Assembly: GCA_017461505.1 (NCBI GenBank)
Contig: JAFTXV010000007.1
Span: 186,001-250,000, forward strand
Direction of reading: 5' to 3'
Length of the DNA stretch: 64,000 nucleotides
Origin: Paludibacteraceae bacterium
GTDB taxonomy: Bacteria; Bacteroidota; Bacteroidia; Bacteroidales; Paludibacteraceae
Positions 17,009-24,858 of this stretch are shown piece by piece (the first letter of the stretch is position 1; each line of letters begins with the position of its first letter). Under the pieces are notes generated by a model. It saw nothing but the letters and a program-made list of their open reading frames with translations, made no database searches and was not told where the DNA came from. Both the position numbers and the translations under genes were made by a program.

Positions 17009-18061
17009 TTATCCAATTATGCTTTCTGAATCTATATTGAATTTTGATAGATTTTTTGCAACCACTTCTTTGCTTGTATTTGCATAGCAATAAACACAAA
17101 GATGATTACATGTATTGTACATGCCAATATCTTTGCTTACCATGCAACCACAAATTTTTCTCTGTCCCTTGTCTTTTAAGTTCTTTCGAGAAGCAGGTAT
17201 TTCTGGTATCTCTCCAAACAAATCAGGTGTAGGTAACTGCCCTGTTCTCAAATAATAGACCAATTCCTTATCCTCGCTCCAAAGTTTTTCCATTAACTCT
17301 CCATCTATACAGCGATTATGTTCTATGCCGTATTTATCATAATCAAACTCTTCTGCACATGTTGCGAATTGTAGATCCCAACCTTGATTATTCCACTCTT
17401 GGCGGATTTTACAGAGTCCATCTATGATTTCACCGCGTTGCACTTCTGTAGGTTCTGCCATTTCAATCGTTTCACGAGTAAAACAGGAGGTTTCTTTTAC
17501 TAAATTATTTTGCACTTTACGATATGATTTAACATCCACGAAACTAAATACTAGTTTATCCGTAAAGTTCTTAAGCTGATTTCCTATATTCGCAATTCGT
17601 TTAAGATGTTCTTTAGGAGTCAAAGTCTTGGTAATAATGATAGGATCATATCTCCATATGACACGCTCTTTTCCTATTAATTTAGATAATTCTTTAAAGG
17701 TTTCTATGCGTACTGAAAGTGATGGTACATTTGGCTCAAAACCTTCAGCAACATAGTCATTTAAAGTTACTTGAAAATAATAATGTATTCCTTGTTTGTC
17801 TAATTCGTAGAGATATGGTATAATGGGTTTGGGATTTTTTGTCCAAAACACAATTACTTTGCATTTTGCAAATGATATATACATTGGCTTTTGATTGAAT
17901 GGATTATACCAAACACAATAGCCTTTCTCCAATCGATTGAAGAACCATTCCGCATAGAACGCAGGAATATCCGTTGATCGGCTTGCAGATATTATGACAG
18001 GAGTAGATGCTTCTACAACTAGTCCTGCATCTATTTTTATTTTCAGGCTATCTATTGGCAT
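17009..18061 (-). CDS. DUF1848 protein with C-terminal radical-SAM-like cysteine motif
   Basis: A 350-residue protein of the DUF1848 family. The N-terminal part reads like the barrel strands of SPL-type radical SAM enzymes without their opening motif: VIISASRSTDIPAFYAEWF, then KVIVFWTKNPKPIIPYLYEL, YYFQVTLN, WRYDPIIIT and LVFSFVD. The cluster-type cysteines instead lie at the C-terminus: CNHLCVYCYAN (Cys318, 322, 325, spacing CX3CX2C), with a further CGC at 304-306. So it looks like a circularly permuted radical SAM protein; substrate unknown. Its start overlaps the end of the 699-residue orphan by 14 bases, indicating coupled translation. Base composition is AT-rich like the rest of the operon. 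Confidence 0.85.
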   Translation of the reverse strand: MPIDSLKIKIDAGLVVEASTPVIISASRSTDIPAFYAEWFFNRLEKGYCVWYNPFNQKPMYISFAKCKVIVFWTKNPKPIIPYLYELDKQGIHYYFQVTLNDYVAEGFEPNVPSLSVRIETFKELSKLIGKERVIWRYDPIIITKTLTPKEHLKRIANIGNQLKNFTDKLVFSFVDVKSYRKVQNNLVKETSCFTRETIEMAEPTEVQRGEIIDGLCKIRQEWNNQGWDLQFATCAEEFDYDKYGIEHNRCIDGELMEKLWSEDKELVYYLRTGQLPTPDLFGEIPEIPASRKNLKDKGQRKICGCMVSKDIGMYNTCNHLCVYCYANTSKEVVAKNLSKFNIDSESIIG

Positions 18062-20147
18062 ATATCCGTTGTAAATAGTCTATAATTTTTTCTATGGGAA
18101 CCTTTTCGTAAATAGGCATCAGCCAATTCATATTAACCTTTTTATCAGGATTATATCTCCTTTTTTCGCAATATTCTTTTATATGCACTATAATATCAGC
18201 ATTAGATTTACTTCGTCCAACATACTGCCCTGTTAATTGTTTTTTCTTTTTCTGATCATAGTAGTTTTCTTTGTAATTGTCAATTAGCCAATCCATATCC
18301 TCTTCGAATTGTTTTTTTGCCTTTTCGTCAATAATAAGTTTTTTGCATTCTCCAATCCACGAAGTATCATCCAAAAGATTGTTACTAAACAGGAAAAGCG
18401 ATTGAATTGGTGTTATTTGATGTTCTTGAGTTTCAGGAGTAAAAAACGATTTAATGTATTGATATGCTTTGCTCGTTTCCTTTTTGAATCCTTGTTCCTT
18501 TTTCAATCCTTTCAAAAACTGTTGCTCATTTACATTGCCACAACTATTAAGATATGCATTAAAAATAGCATCATCTTTTTTACTTGATTTATATCCTTTC
18601 CAATATTGAAGAATATCATCATAAAAATGAGGTTTTAAAGATAATGGCGAATCTGTTTCTTCGAGTTTAATATTAATATCTATCTTTGATTTTAAAGATG
18701 TGTCTAATTTTTTATTGAATAATTGCCCATAAAATTCAGAATAAACCTCCGTTACATACTTACTATCTTGTTCCAACAGTATATCTGTAAAATCTCTTGT
18801 TAAGTTGGCGAATCCGTTTAGTACACCATATAATGCAAAGGCTAAACGATAATCGTTCATTTCTTTATATCGCATAAATCGTAGTAGTTGCTCCCAGTCG
18901 TCACCTTTTGCTAATACTGCGGCTAAAGAAGACAATAATCCATTCGAGTATTGATAGTCAAATTTATCTCCATTTAAATGACGCCTTAGTGCGTTTAAAA
19001 ACAATTTTTCTTGCGAAGTTTCCCATTCTTCTTTGAAATATTCATTGCGAGAGAGTAGGGTCAATTCATTCGCAATTTCCATTTTTATGGGACTTATTTT
19101 TCCATTGTATTTAGAGGTTCTCAATACCTTATTTACCCAAAGGATAAATAATTCTTTATCTACTTCGTTATCACACTTTATATAGTGCAGATTTAAGTCT
19201 GTTGAAACTACTTCACTAGCATCTGTTGATAATGCATTATTTTGTATATGCGTCAATAAAGTCAACTGAGATAGAAATCTTTTTATGGTTAAACTATTAT
19301 CTAACGACTCAAAACTCAAAGTTGTCAAAATAGAGTTGCAAGTATCAAAGGGTAATATTATGTTGTACTGATTCAATATTCTTAATAATCTCTCTACTTT
19401 TGTACTATCATTATCTTCCTGTTGTAATAAAGCGCGATATAGGGGATGAGTATTATTTACGACAGATAAATATTCTGTCAAGTTTTCTGCTTGGAAATCA
19501 GTAGCTGTTTTTTCAGGATTAGATAAGATTGCGGAAACAATATCATTAATTTCTAACAAAGCATGAATATGTCTTACATTATCAACAGATGTAGATAATG
19601 AAGCCCCTATGTAATACCCATATAACAATCCTTTAATTTTATTCACAAAAATATCCTTTTCTACTTCTGCACGAGAAATAGGTATATTATCATGATGTGT
19701 AACTACAGAATATTTTTCACGCGGCGTGTTTTCTGCTACAAACATTTTCTTTTTGTATAGGCGTAGCATTTTTGTTTCAAGACTATGTTCAGACAAGGAT
19801 AATACTACAGACTTATCTTGCTCAGTGAAAAAGTACACTTTTGTATGCCAAGGGTCTAAATATATCGTATGGGTTGAGTAAAATACCCCTTCTTGCAGTG
19901 CAGGAAAATCCTCATCAGTCTGAATTTCGATCACCATAGGATGATCTTCAACATTGGAAATAGGTCGCACAAAAGATTTGAGAGTATCATATAGTAATAT
20001 CACTCCTTCTAAAGCGTTCTCTGGGATGTTTACCCAATTTGAATAACCAAACTTTCTCTCAGGGTAAAATCCGAGAGGAGATATTGACTCAGAAGAAAAT
20101 ATATTATTAAAATTGAGCGAACTTGTAGGTATATAAAATGTTTTCAT
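18048..20147 (-). CDS. 699-residue orphan protein of the helicase/methyltransferase operon
   Basis: A large soluble protein I do not recognise. No signal peptide or membrane helix is visible. The first 150 residues are beta-rich (FYIPTSSLNFNNIFSSESIS, GFYPERKFGY, YLDPWHTKVYFF); the rest, to about 600, is mostly helical. The C-terminus is basic (QKKKKQLTGQYVGRSKSNAD, CEKRRYNPDKK), which would suit nucleic-acid contact. No Walker, HNH, PD-DExK or other catalytic motif could be picked out. It starts one base after the helicase stop and overlaps the DUF1848 gene. Its size and place suggest it is the specificity or effector part of the system; that is inference. Confidence 0.8.
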   Translation of the reverse strand: MKTFYIPTSSLNFNNIFSSESISPLGFYPERKFGYSNWVNIPENALEGVILLYDTLKSFVRPISNVEDHPMVIEIQTDEDFPALQEGVFYSTHTIYLDPWHTKVYFFTEQDKSVVLSLSEHSLETKMLRLYKKKMFVAENTPREKYSVVTHHDNIPISRAEVEKDIFVNKIKGLLYGYYIGASLSTSVDNVRHIHALLEINDIVSAILSNPEKTATDFQAENLTEYLSVVNNTHPLYRALLQQEDNDSTKVERLLRILNQYNIILPFDTCNSILTTLSFESLDNSLTIKRFLSQLTLLTHIQNNALSTDASEVVSTDLNLHYIKCDNEVDKELFILWVNKVLRTSKYNGKISPIKMEIANELTLLSRNEYFKEEWETSQEKLFLNALRRHLNGDKFDYQYSNGLLSSLAAVLAKGDDWEQLLRFMRYKEMNDYRLAFALYGVLNGFANLTRDFTDILLEQDSKYVTEVYSEFYGQLFNKKLDTSLKSKIDINIKLEETDSPLSLKPHFYDDILQYWKGYKSSKKDDAIFNAYLNSCGNVNEQQFLKGLKKEQGFKKETSKAYQYIKSFFTPETQEHQITPIQSLFLFSNNLLDDTSWIGECKKLIIDEKAKKQFEEDMDWLIDNYKENYYDQKKKKQLTGQYVGRSKSNADIIVHIKEYCEKRRYNPDKKVNMNWLMPIYEKVPIEKIIDYLQRIYANR

Positions 20148-20148
20148 A

Positions 20149-21276
20149 TTAGAAATCGTCTATCGTGGTTATTTCTTCTGTTTCGTATAATTCTTTGGGA
20201 ATATTTGATAAAAAATCAGGTTCGTAGTCAGACCACATCATATAAAGATACTTATAAGTTCTTGTTGCTGCAACATAGAGAGATTTTTGTTGAGAGTCAT
20301 CGAAATCTTCTAACTTAGGCATGAATATTGCTTCAAACTGCAATCCTTTCGCACTATGATAAGTCATAATTTTGGGATTAGAACTGTTGAAATTCAAGGT
20401 GTCTTTGCTATTGTGCCAATCTTCCTTGTCAGTATATCTTACTTCATAATTTCCTCCTAATTGATTTAACTTATTGTACACATAACGCACATCATTACTG
20501 TGAGGCAGTAAGATTGCGACATCTGTTAAGTTCTTAGTTTCTATAACTCTGTGAATCGCCTTAATTTGCTCATCAAAAGATTCGTACTCTATAATTCGTG
20601 GCGCCTCAATTTCGGTACTTTTATATATAGAAGGTATAAATGGGGGCAAACCAACGCCTATTCGATGAGTTAACTTTGCGACAGGTAATGGCAATCGATA
20701 ATTATTGTATAAATCAAAACGTTTTGCGGTTCTTGCTTCTTCGATGTTAAATTGAATATCTTCAACGCTAATAGTATCTTTCAAATTCTCGAATATTGAT
20801 TGTGCCGTATCGCCAAAGAAGTAAAAGTTTTTACGGGCTGCTTGTATAAATTCTCTTATTTCTTGTTCTGTAAAATCTTGAATTTCATCAACTATAATAT
20901 AGTCAGATTTTGGCATATTGGGCACTTTATTACCCTCTTCATCCCTTTTATATACCATATATGAAACTCCATTTGCATATGTCTTCATCTCCTTCTTCCA
21001 ACGCCATTCTTCATGGTAATAAAAATCTTTTCTCAATCCAAGAGATTCCCGACCCGATTTCATGTAATTGCATAGTGCTTTGGTGAAGACAATGATTTGA
21101 TAATCATCTCCTTTTTCTCTTTGGATACGTTGCGCCTTTACTAAAGCAAGAATCGATTTACCACTACCTGCACACCCAGATACTATGCATGATTTATCAA
21201 GAGTTGCCATCAAAACGGCTATTTGACCACCATCTTTCTCTAACTCTGATTCTTTAATCATCCAATCTTTTTTCAT
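20149..21276 (-). CDS. Compact superfamily 1A (UvrD/Rep-like) helicase
   Basis: A 375-residue ATPase with the SF1A motif set in order: Walker A GCAGSGKS near residue 36, Ia (IIVFTKALCNYM), Walker B/DExQ as DEIQDF near 132, III (FFGDTAQSIF), IV (NNYRLP), V (TYHSAKGLQFEAIF) and VI (LYVAATRTYKYLYM). It is about half the size of UvrD (700+ residues) because the 1B and 2B insertions are small. There is no nuclease domain. The ATG overlaps the methyltransferase stop (ATGA), and the orphan gene begins one base after its stop. DNA or RNA translocation is well supported; the biological job is not. Confidence 0.9.
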   Translation of the reverse strand: MKKDWMIKESELEKDGGQIAVLMATLDKSCIVSGCAGSGKSILALVKAQRIQREKGDDYQIIVFTKALCNYMKSGRESLGLRKDFYYHEEWRWKKEMKTYANGVSYMVYKRDEEGNKVPNMPKSDYIIVDEIQDFTEQEIREFIQAARKNFYFFGDTAQSIFENLKDTISVEDIQFNIEEARTAKRFDLYNNYRLPLPVAKLTHRIGVGLPPFIPSIYKSTEIEAPRIIEYESFDEQIKAIHRVIETKNLTDVAILLPHSNDVRYVYNKLNQLGGNYEVRYTDKEDWHNSKDTLNFNSSNPKIMTYHSAKGLQFEAIFMPKLEDFDDSQQKSLYVAATRTYKYLYMMWSDYEPDFLSNIPKELYETEEITTIDDF

Positions 21277-22094
21277 GATCTCTTAGTTTTCAAGATTCTC
21301 CAAGCAATTTTACTGATATCATTTTGCTTGTGAGAATGAGTTATGTAAAATGTTTCGTTGTAATTTTCGTTTTTACAAATAACATCCATAGGAGTAGAAT
21401 TGATACCATTGTCTATAATGCTTGGTAACCAATTATGCGCCACATCGCTATATGAAGTAACATCTGCAAGGCATATAATACCATTGTCGGAGAGATGTGG
21501 TAATAGCGTGTTTATTAAGTATGCATAAGGATTTTTTTCTTCTAGCTCTTGTTTTGTTACAAATTCACAGATTGCTTTAAACGATATGGCGATGTCGTAT
21601 GTTCTAAGTTTAAGGCACTCATTTTCAACTAGAGATAAATCATAGAAATCTTCAATTACAACAGGGATAACTTGGTGAAGAATATCAAAATGAAGATATT
21701 TTTTAGACTCAGATAATATCAACTCTAAGTAACGTAACGAATGATTGTTTCCATCTAAAGCATAAATTTTCACTTCTTGTAGATTTTCCAAATTTTCATT
21801 GAGAGCAGCGATTAATCCTATTAACTCACCACCAGTTCCACATCCAAAATCAAAGATGGTTAGTTCTGTTTGAGAATCATAATCATTTCTATTTTTTTGA
21901 AAATATTGACTAAAAATGCCATAGGATTCAGCGAATGAGCGAGGGAAATATGTACCAAGGTAACATTGTATATCTGTTGCCTCCCAATTTAGGACAACAA
22001 GATCCTTACATTTTTTTTCGAAAGTAGCGGATAATGTATTGAAAATGTAATCATCTAGCCACTTGGGTAATATTATATGATTTTTTGTAGGCAT
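21273..22094 (-). CDS. Class I SAM-dependent methyltransferase
   Basis: A 273-residue protein with a SAM-binding motif I, FDFGCGTGGELIG, near residue 82, an acidic end of strand 2 (IYALDGNNHSLRYL) and a motif IV-like region (YDIAISFKAICEF). The upstream segment YFPRSFAESYGIF is reminiscent of the Rsm22 family of rRNA methyltransferases. There is no DPPY/NPPF motif, so it does not look like a DNA adenine or N4-cytosine methylase, nor PC motif of a C5 methylase. It is first in the operon, about 100 bases after the promoter at 22202-22233. Substrate unknown: RNA or a small molecule are both possible. Confidence 0.85.
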   Translation of the reverse strand: MPTKNHIILPKWLDDYIFNTLSATFEKKCKDLVVLNWEATDIQCYLGTYFPRSFAESYGIFSQYFQKNRNDYDSQTELTIFDFGCGTGGELIGLIAALNENLENLQEVKIYALDGNNHSLRYLELILSESKKYLHFDILHQVIPVVIEDFYDLSLVENECLKLRTYDIAISFKAICEFVTKQELEEKNPYAYLINTLLPHLSDNGIICLADVTSYSDVAHNWLPSIIDNGINSTPMDVICKNENYNETFYITHSHKQNDISKIAWRILKTKRS

Positions 22095-22201
22095 CTTTGT
22101 TTTTCTTTGGTATATATATTAATGGTTATTTTCTATACAAAAATACAATTTTATAATTGGTTATTCATCTATAAGCATATACGAAATGTCAAATTTCGTT
22201 G

Positions 22202-22233
22202 CAAAGATACAAAATTGTTTTGAGTTATGCAAA
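22202..22233 (-). promoter_or_regulatory. -33/-7 promoter of the four-gene operon
   Basis: Minus strand: TTTG (22230-22233), 20 bases, TATCTTTG (22202-22209). It leaves a leader of about 100 bases before the methyltransferase ATG and is the only recognisable promoter for the four genes down to 17009. Confidence 0.72.
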
Positions 22234-22278
22234 TAAATGTGACTTTTTGTTGGATAAATGGGTACTTAATGTAAAATA

Positions 22279-22309
22279 GAGGCAATGCTTCTGATTTTAG
22301 CATTGCCTC
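22279..22309 (-). terminator. Terminator of the small minus-strand transcript
   Basis: A perfect 10-bp stem, GAGGCAATGC (22279-22288) with GCATTGCCTC (22300-22309), loop 11 bases, followed on the minus strand by TATTTTACATT. It separates the transcript starting near 22898 from the operon promoter at 22202-22233. Confidence 0.65.
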
Positions 22310-22508
22310 TAGTAACCAAGCCTTATCACTCTTAATACTTAGCATAAATATATTGTTGTTAGTGATGATGGAGTCTTGGGGTATTAATATTACCTTTTGC
22401 ATTTTCTCTAATATTTGAAATGCTACATAATATCGCATTTCTTATCATTTATTTCAGCATGATAAGCAGTATCTGCTTTTACTGAAATAGCGTAGTAGGG
22501 TTAAATCC

Positions 22509-22601
22509 TTAATGTTTCAGCAAATTCACTCCAATGGATAAAATCACAAAAAGTGACTCTGCTATTCCCACATACCAATAAATTTCTTCAATTGTTAGCA
22601 T
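22509..22601 (-). CDS. 30-residue single-pass membrane micropeptide
   Basis: ATG-started frame of 30 codons: an acidic, aromatic N-terminus (MLTIEEIYWYVGIAES) followed by a hydrophobic run LFVILSIGVNLL and a basic end KH. That layout is a single transmembrane helix with charged ends, as in type I toxins and other membrane micropeptides. It lies inside a transcript bounded by a promoter (22905-22936) and a terminator (22279-22309). No family is recognised and a chance frame in AT-rich DNA cannot be excluded. Confidence 0.4.
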   Translation of the reverse strand: MLTIEEIYWYVGIAESLFVILSIGVNLLKH

Positions 22602-22623
22602 GAGAGTTGTATTTAATTGTTTT

Positions 22624-22671
22624 TACCGCTACAATGTTGTTTACTTTGAGTAAATGTTAAGTGTAGCGGTA
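22624..22671. other. Nested hairpin in the gene-poor segment
   Basis: TACCGCTACA (22624-22633) pairs perfectly with TGTAGCGGTA (22662-22671); inside is a second stem TTTACT/AGTAAA. A further compound hairpin with arms TTTCAG/CTGAAA and AAGCAG/CTGCTT lies near 22452-22488. The whole gap 22095-23468 has no large gene: it holds these structures, the micropeptide, two promoters and two terminators, and a purine-rich patch at 23230-23285. Confidence 0.6.
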
Positions 22672-22904
22672 TAGCAGAAACATCTACTCGCATTATAGAA
22701 GCAACTAACATTTGTTGCTGCAATCAATATTACCAATAAAAGAATCAACGCTACTCGTTTGTTTATTGGCAAAATCAGTATAATTAGTAGCAAATTAATA
22801 TAAACTAACTCTCAAAATAGATCCTCGTAATAGAATAAGAGTTCGTCAATAAGGTTTAGCATCACTATCTTTAATAAGTACTATCTTAATCTTCGAAGAC
22901 GCCG

Positions 22905-22936
22905 CAAAGGTATTGTTATTTTTTGATATGTGCAAA
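22905..22936 (-). promoter_or_regulatory. -33/-7 promoter of a small structured transcript
   Basis: Minus strand: TTTG (22933-22936), 20 bases, TACCTTTG (22905-22912). No gene of ordinary length follows before the terminator at 22279-22309, so it drives a transcript of about 620 bases. Confidence 0.7.
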
Positions 22937-23359
22937 TATTTTGCGGAATATTTTTATTCTTTTTGATAGCAAAGCTAATAACAGCTTCGGTAGAAGAATG
23001 CTCTTGGTGAGAAGGATAATATTCTGTATTTTTTAAACGGGAATTTGATTTTCAACGGATTTTTGAATTGAGCAAGAGAAATCGCTTTTGAGGTGATTTT
23101 TTCTTTAAATAGATAAGTCAACCTTTTCAGGAACATAGGAAACCTTTTTAGGGAGCCAATCTTAACAAAAAGCACTTTTTGGTTGCGGGGAGTTGATGCG
23201 GAGTTCTCTCGGTCTTCTCCCGCTCGTCGGTCGGTAAAATGAGGGAAGGTATAAGAGAGGTAAAAGAGAGGTAAAAGAGAAGGCAATCTTAATATTTGTA
23301 CTGTTTAGAGGACGGTGCAGAGCACCTACAGTTTAGAGATTAGAGGCGAGGAATATACA

Positions 23360-23393
23360 AAAGACATCGATAGGATTTCCTACCGATGTCTTT
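23360..23393 (-). terminator. Terminator of typA-tig
   Basis: AAAGACATCG (23360-23369) and CGATGTCTTT (23384-23393) plus an inner TAGG/CCTA stem, followed on the minus strand by TTGTATATT. It lies 76 bases past the tig stop. Confidence 0.72.
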
Positions 23394-23468
23394 GTGTTTT
23401 GTATTGTCGGCTACTGCCGAGGTTGTGTGCCCATTGGGCAGGTTGTGTCGCTTCGCGAGGTTTGGCTA

Positions 23469-24803
23469 TTATGCGAAGAGTTTGCCGAAGTCAGCGTGGC
23501 TGATCTCTTTCTCCTCGATCTTAGCTACGCCCTTGAGTGCAGCGTAGATCTTGTTCTCAGCTACGCGCTCAACGATACCACGCAATTGCTTCTCGTCCTT
23601 GAGCATTTGCTCTGCGTAGTTAGCCAAGTAGCTATCCTCTACGTGCATCAAACCGTATTGCATGAACTGCATGCGAGCTACCTCTTTAGCGTATGCCTCT
23701 ACGTCCTCTTTCTCTACTTGAACGTTGAAGTGCTTAGCCAATTGGTCTTTCGCCAAGTGCCAACGGAGCTCGTCCACCATAGCAGGGAAGTCTTTCTCCA
23801 ACTCTTCGTCGGTCATCTTCTCGTTGGTAGCTTTCACCCAGCGTTTGAGGAATGCCTCTGGGAATTCAACTTTAGCCATTTTCTTCATCACAGCCTCTTT
23901 AGCGTCCAAACCGAACTTGTACTTGGCGTCCTCAGCCATGTTTTGCTCAATCTCAGCCTTGATACGTGCGCGGAAGTCAGCCTCGTCAGCGATATTGTTC
24001 TCGCCGTAAACCTTAGCAAAGAGCTCGCCATCGATAGCCGCAGCTTGGTGACGGGTAATGCCTTGGAGCTCGAAAGTGAAGTCGCTGGTCAATGCCTCAG
24101 CCTCCTCTTTGCTGATGCCGAGCATTGAGCTAACCTCTACAGAGTTGCCGTATGCTTTGGTTGGGTTGAAAGTGATTACATCACCCACCTTTGCGCCAGC
24201 GAACAACTTAGCTTGCTTTTTGTCTGACATATAAGCAGGAGTCAACATGCCGTTCTCCTTCACGATACCGTTCTCCTTTTGCTCGGTGAGAAGACCCTTT
24301 ACTACATCGCCTTCCTCTACAACCTCAGCTTGTACATAGTCGCCAAAGCGTTGAGCGTAGCTCTTCACTTGGTTGTCAACCATCTCGTCGGTAACGGTGA
24401 TGGTGTATTGGGTGAGTTTGTTCTTGCCGTTGAGCATAGCGTCGAACTCTGGAGCCACAGCAATGTCAAATGCAAAAGAGAAAGTGTCTTGTGTGTCGAA
24501 GTTTACCTCTGGAGTGAGTTCCTCATTTGGCAATGGATCGCCAAGGAGGTTGAGGTTGTGCTCCTCAATGTACTTGTTGAGACCTTCGCCGATAACCTTG
24601 TTGATTACCTCAGCGAGGATGCTCTTGCCGTACATCTTTTGCAACATACCCTTAGGTGCCATACCTGGACGGAAACCTGGGATGTTAGCTTTCTTACGAA
24701 TTTGGATAAGTTCTTTTTGAACTGCCTCTTGATAGTCTGCTGGCTCCACAGTGAGAGTGATAACCGCTGTGAGGTCTTTGATTTCTGATTGTTCAATTTT
24801 CAT
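23469..24803 (-). CDS. tig: Trigger factor
   Basis: A 444-residue ribosome-associated chaperone. The N-terminal ribosome-binding domain is clear, with the signature GFRPGMAPKG near residue 43. A PPIase-like middle domain (about 150-245, VEEGDVVKGLL onwards) has diverged from FKBP consensus, and a long helical C-terminal arm domain follows (from about 260). Length and order match the family. It is 55 bases downstream of typA, presumably in one operon, with the terminator at 23360. ATG 24803 directly precedes the conserved start MKIEQSEI. Confidence 0.93.
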   Translation of the reverse strand: MKIEQSEIKDLTAVITLTVEPADYQEAVQKELIQIRKKANIPGFRPGMAPKGMLQKMYGKSILAEVINKVIGEGLNKYIEEHNLNLLGDPLPNEELTPEVNFDTQDTFSFAFDIAVAPEFDAMLNGKNKLTQYTITVTDEMVDNQVKSYAQRFGDYVQAEVVEEGDVVKGLLTEQKENGIVKENGMLTPAYMSDKKQAKLFAGAKVGDVITFNPTKAYGNSVEVSSMLGISKEEAEALTSDFTFELQGITRHQAAAIDGELFAKVYGENNIADEADFRARIKAEIEQNMAEDAKYKFGLDAKEAVMKKMAKVEFPEAFLKRWVKATNEKMTDEELEKDFPAMVDELRWHLAKDQLAKHFNVQVEKEDVEAYAKEVARMQFMQYGLMHVEDSYLANYAEQMLKDEKQLRGIVERVAENKIYAALKGVAKIEEKEISHADFGKLFA

Positions 24804-24858
24804 ATAACTAAATTTTTAATTTGATTTCTTTTTTGAGTCAGGATTCGGGAATTGAGAG

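Noticed and set aside
22169-22438. 89-codon minus-strand frame with a hydrophobic stretch
   Set aside because: It spans the terminator at 22279-22309 and the operon promoter at 22202-22233, so it cannot be read as one normal gene.
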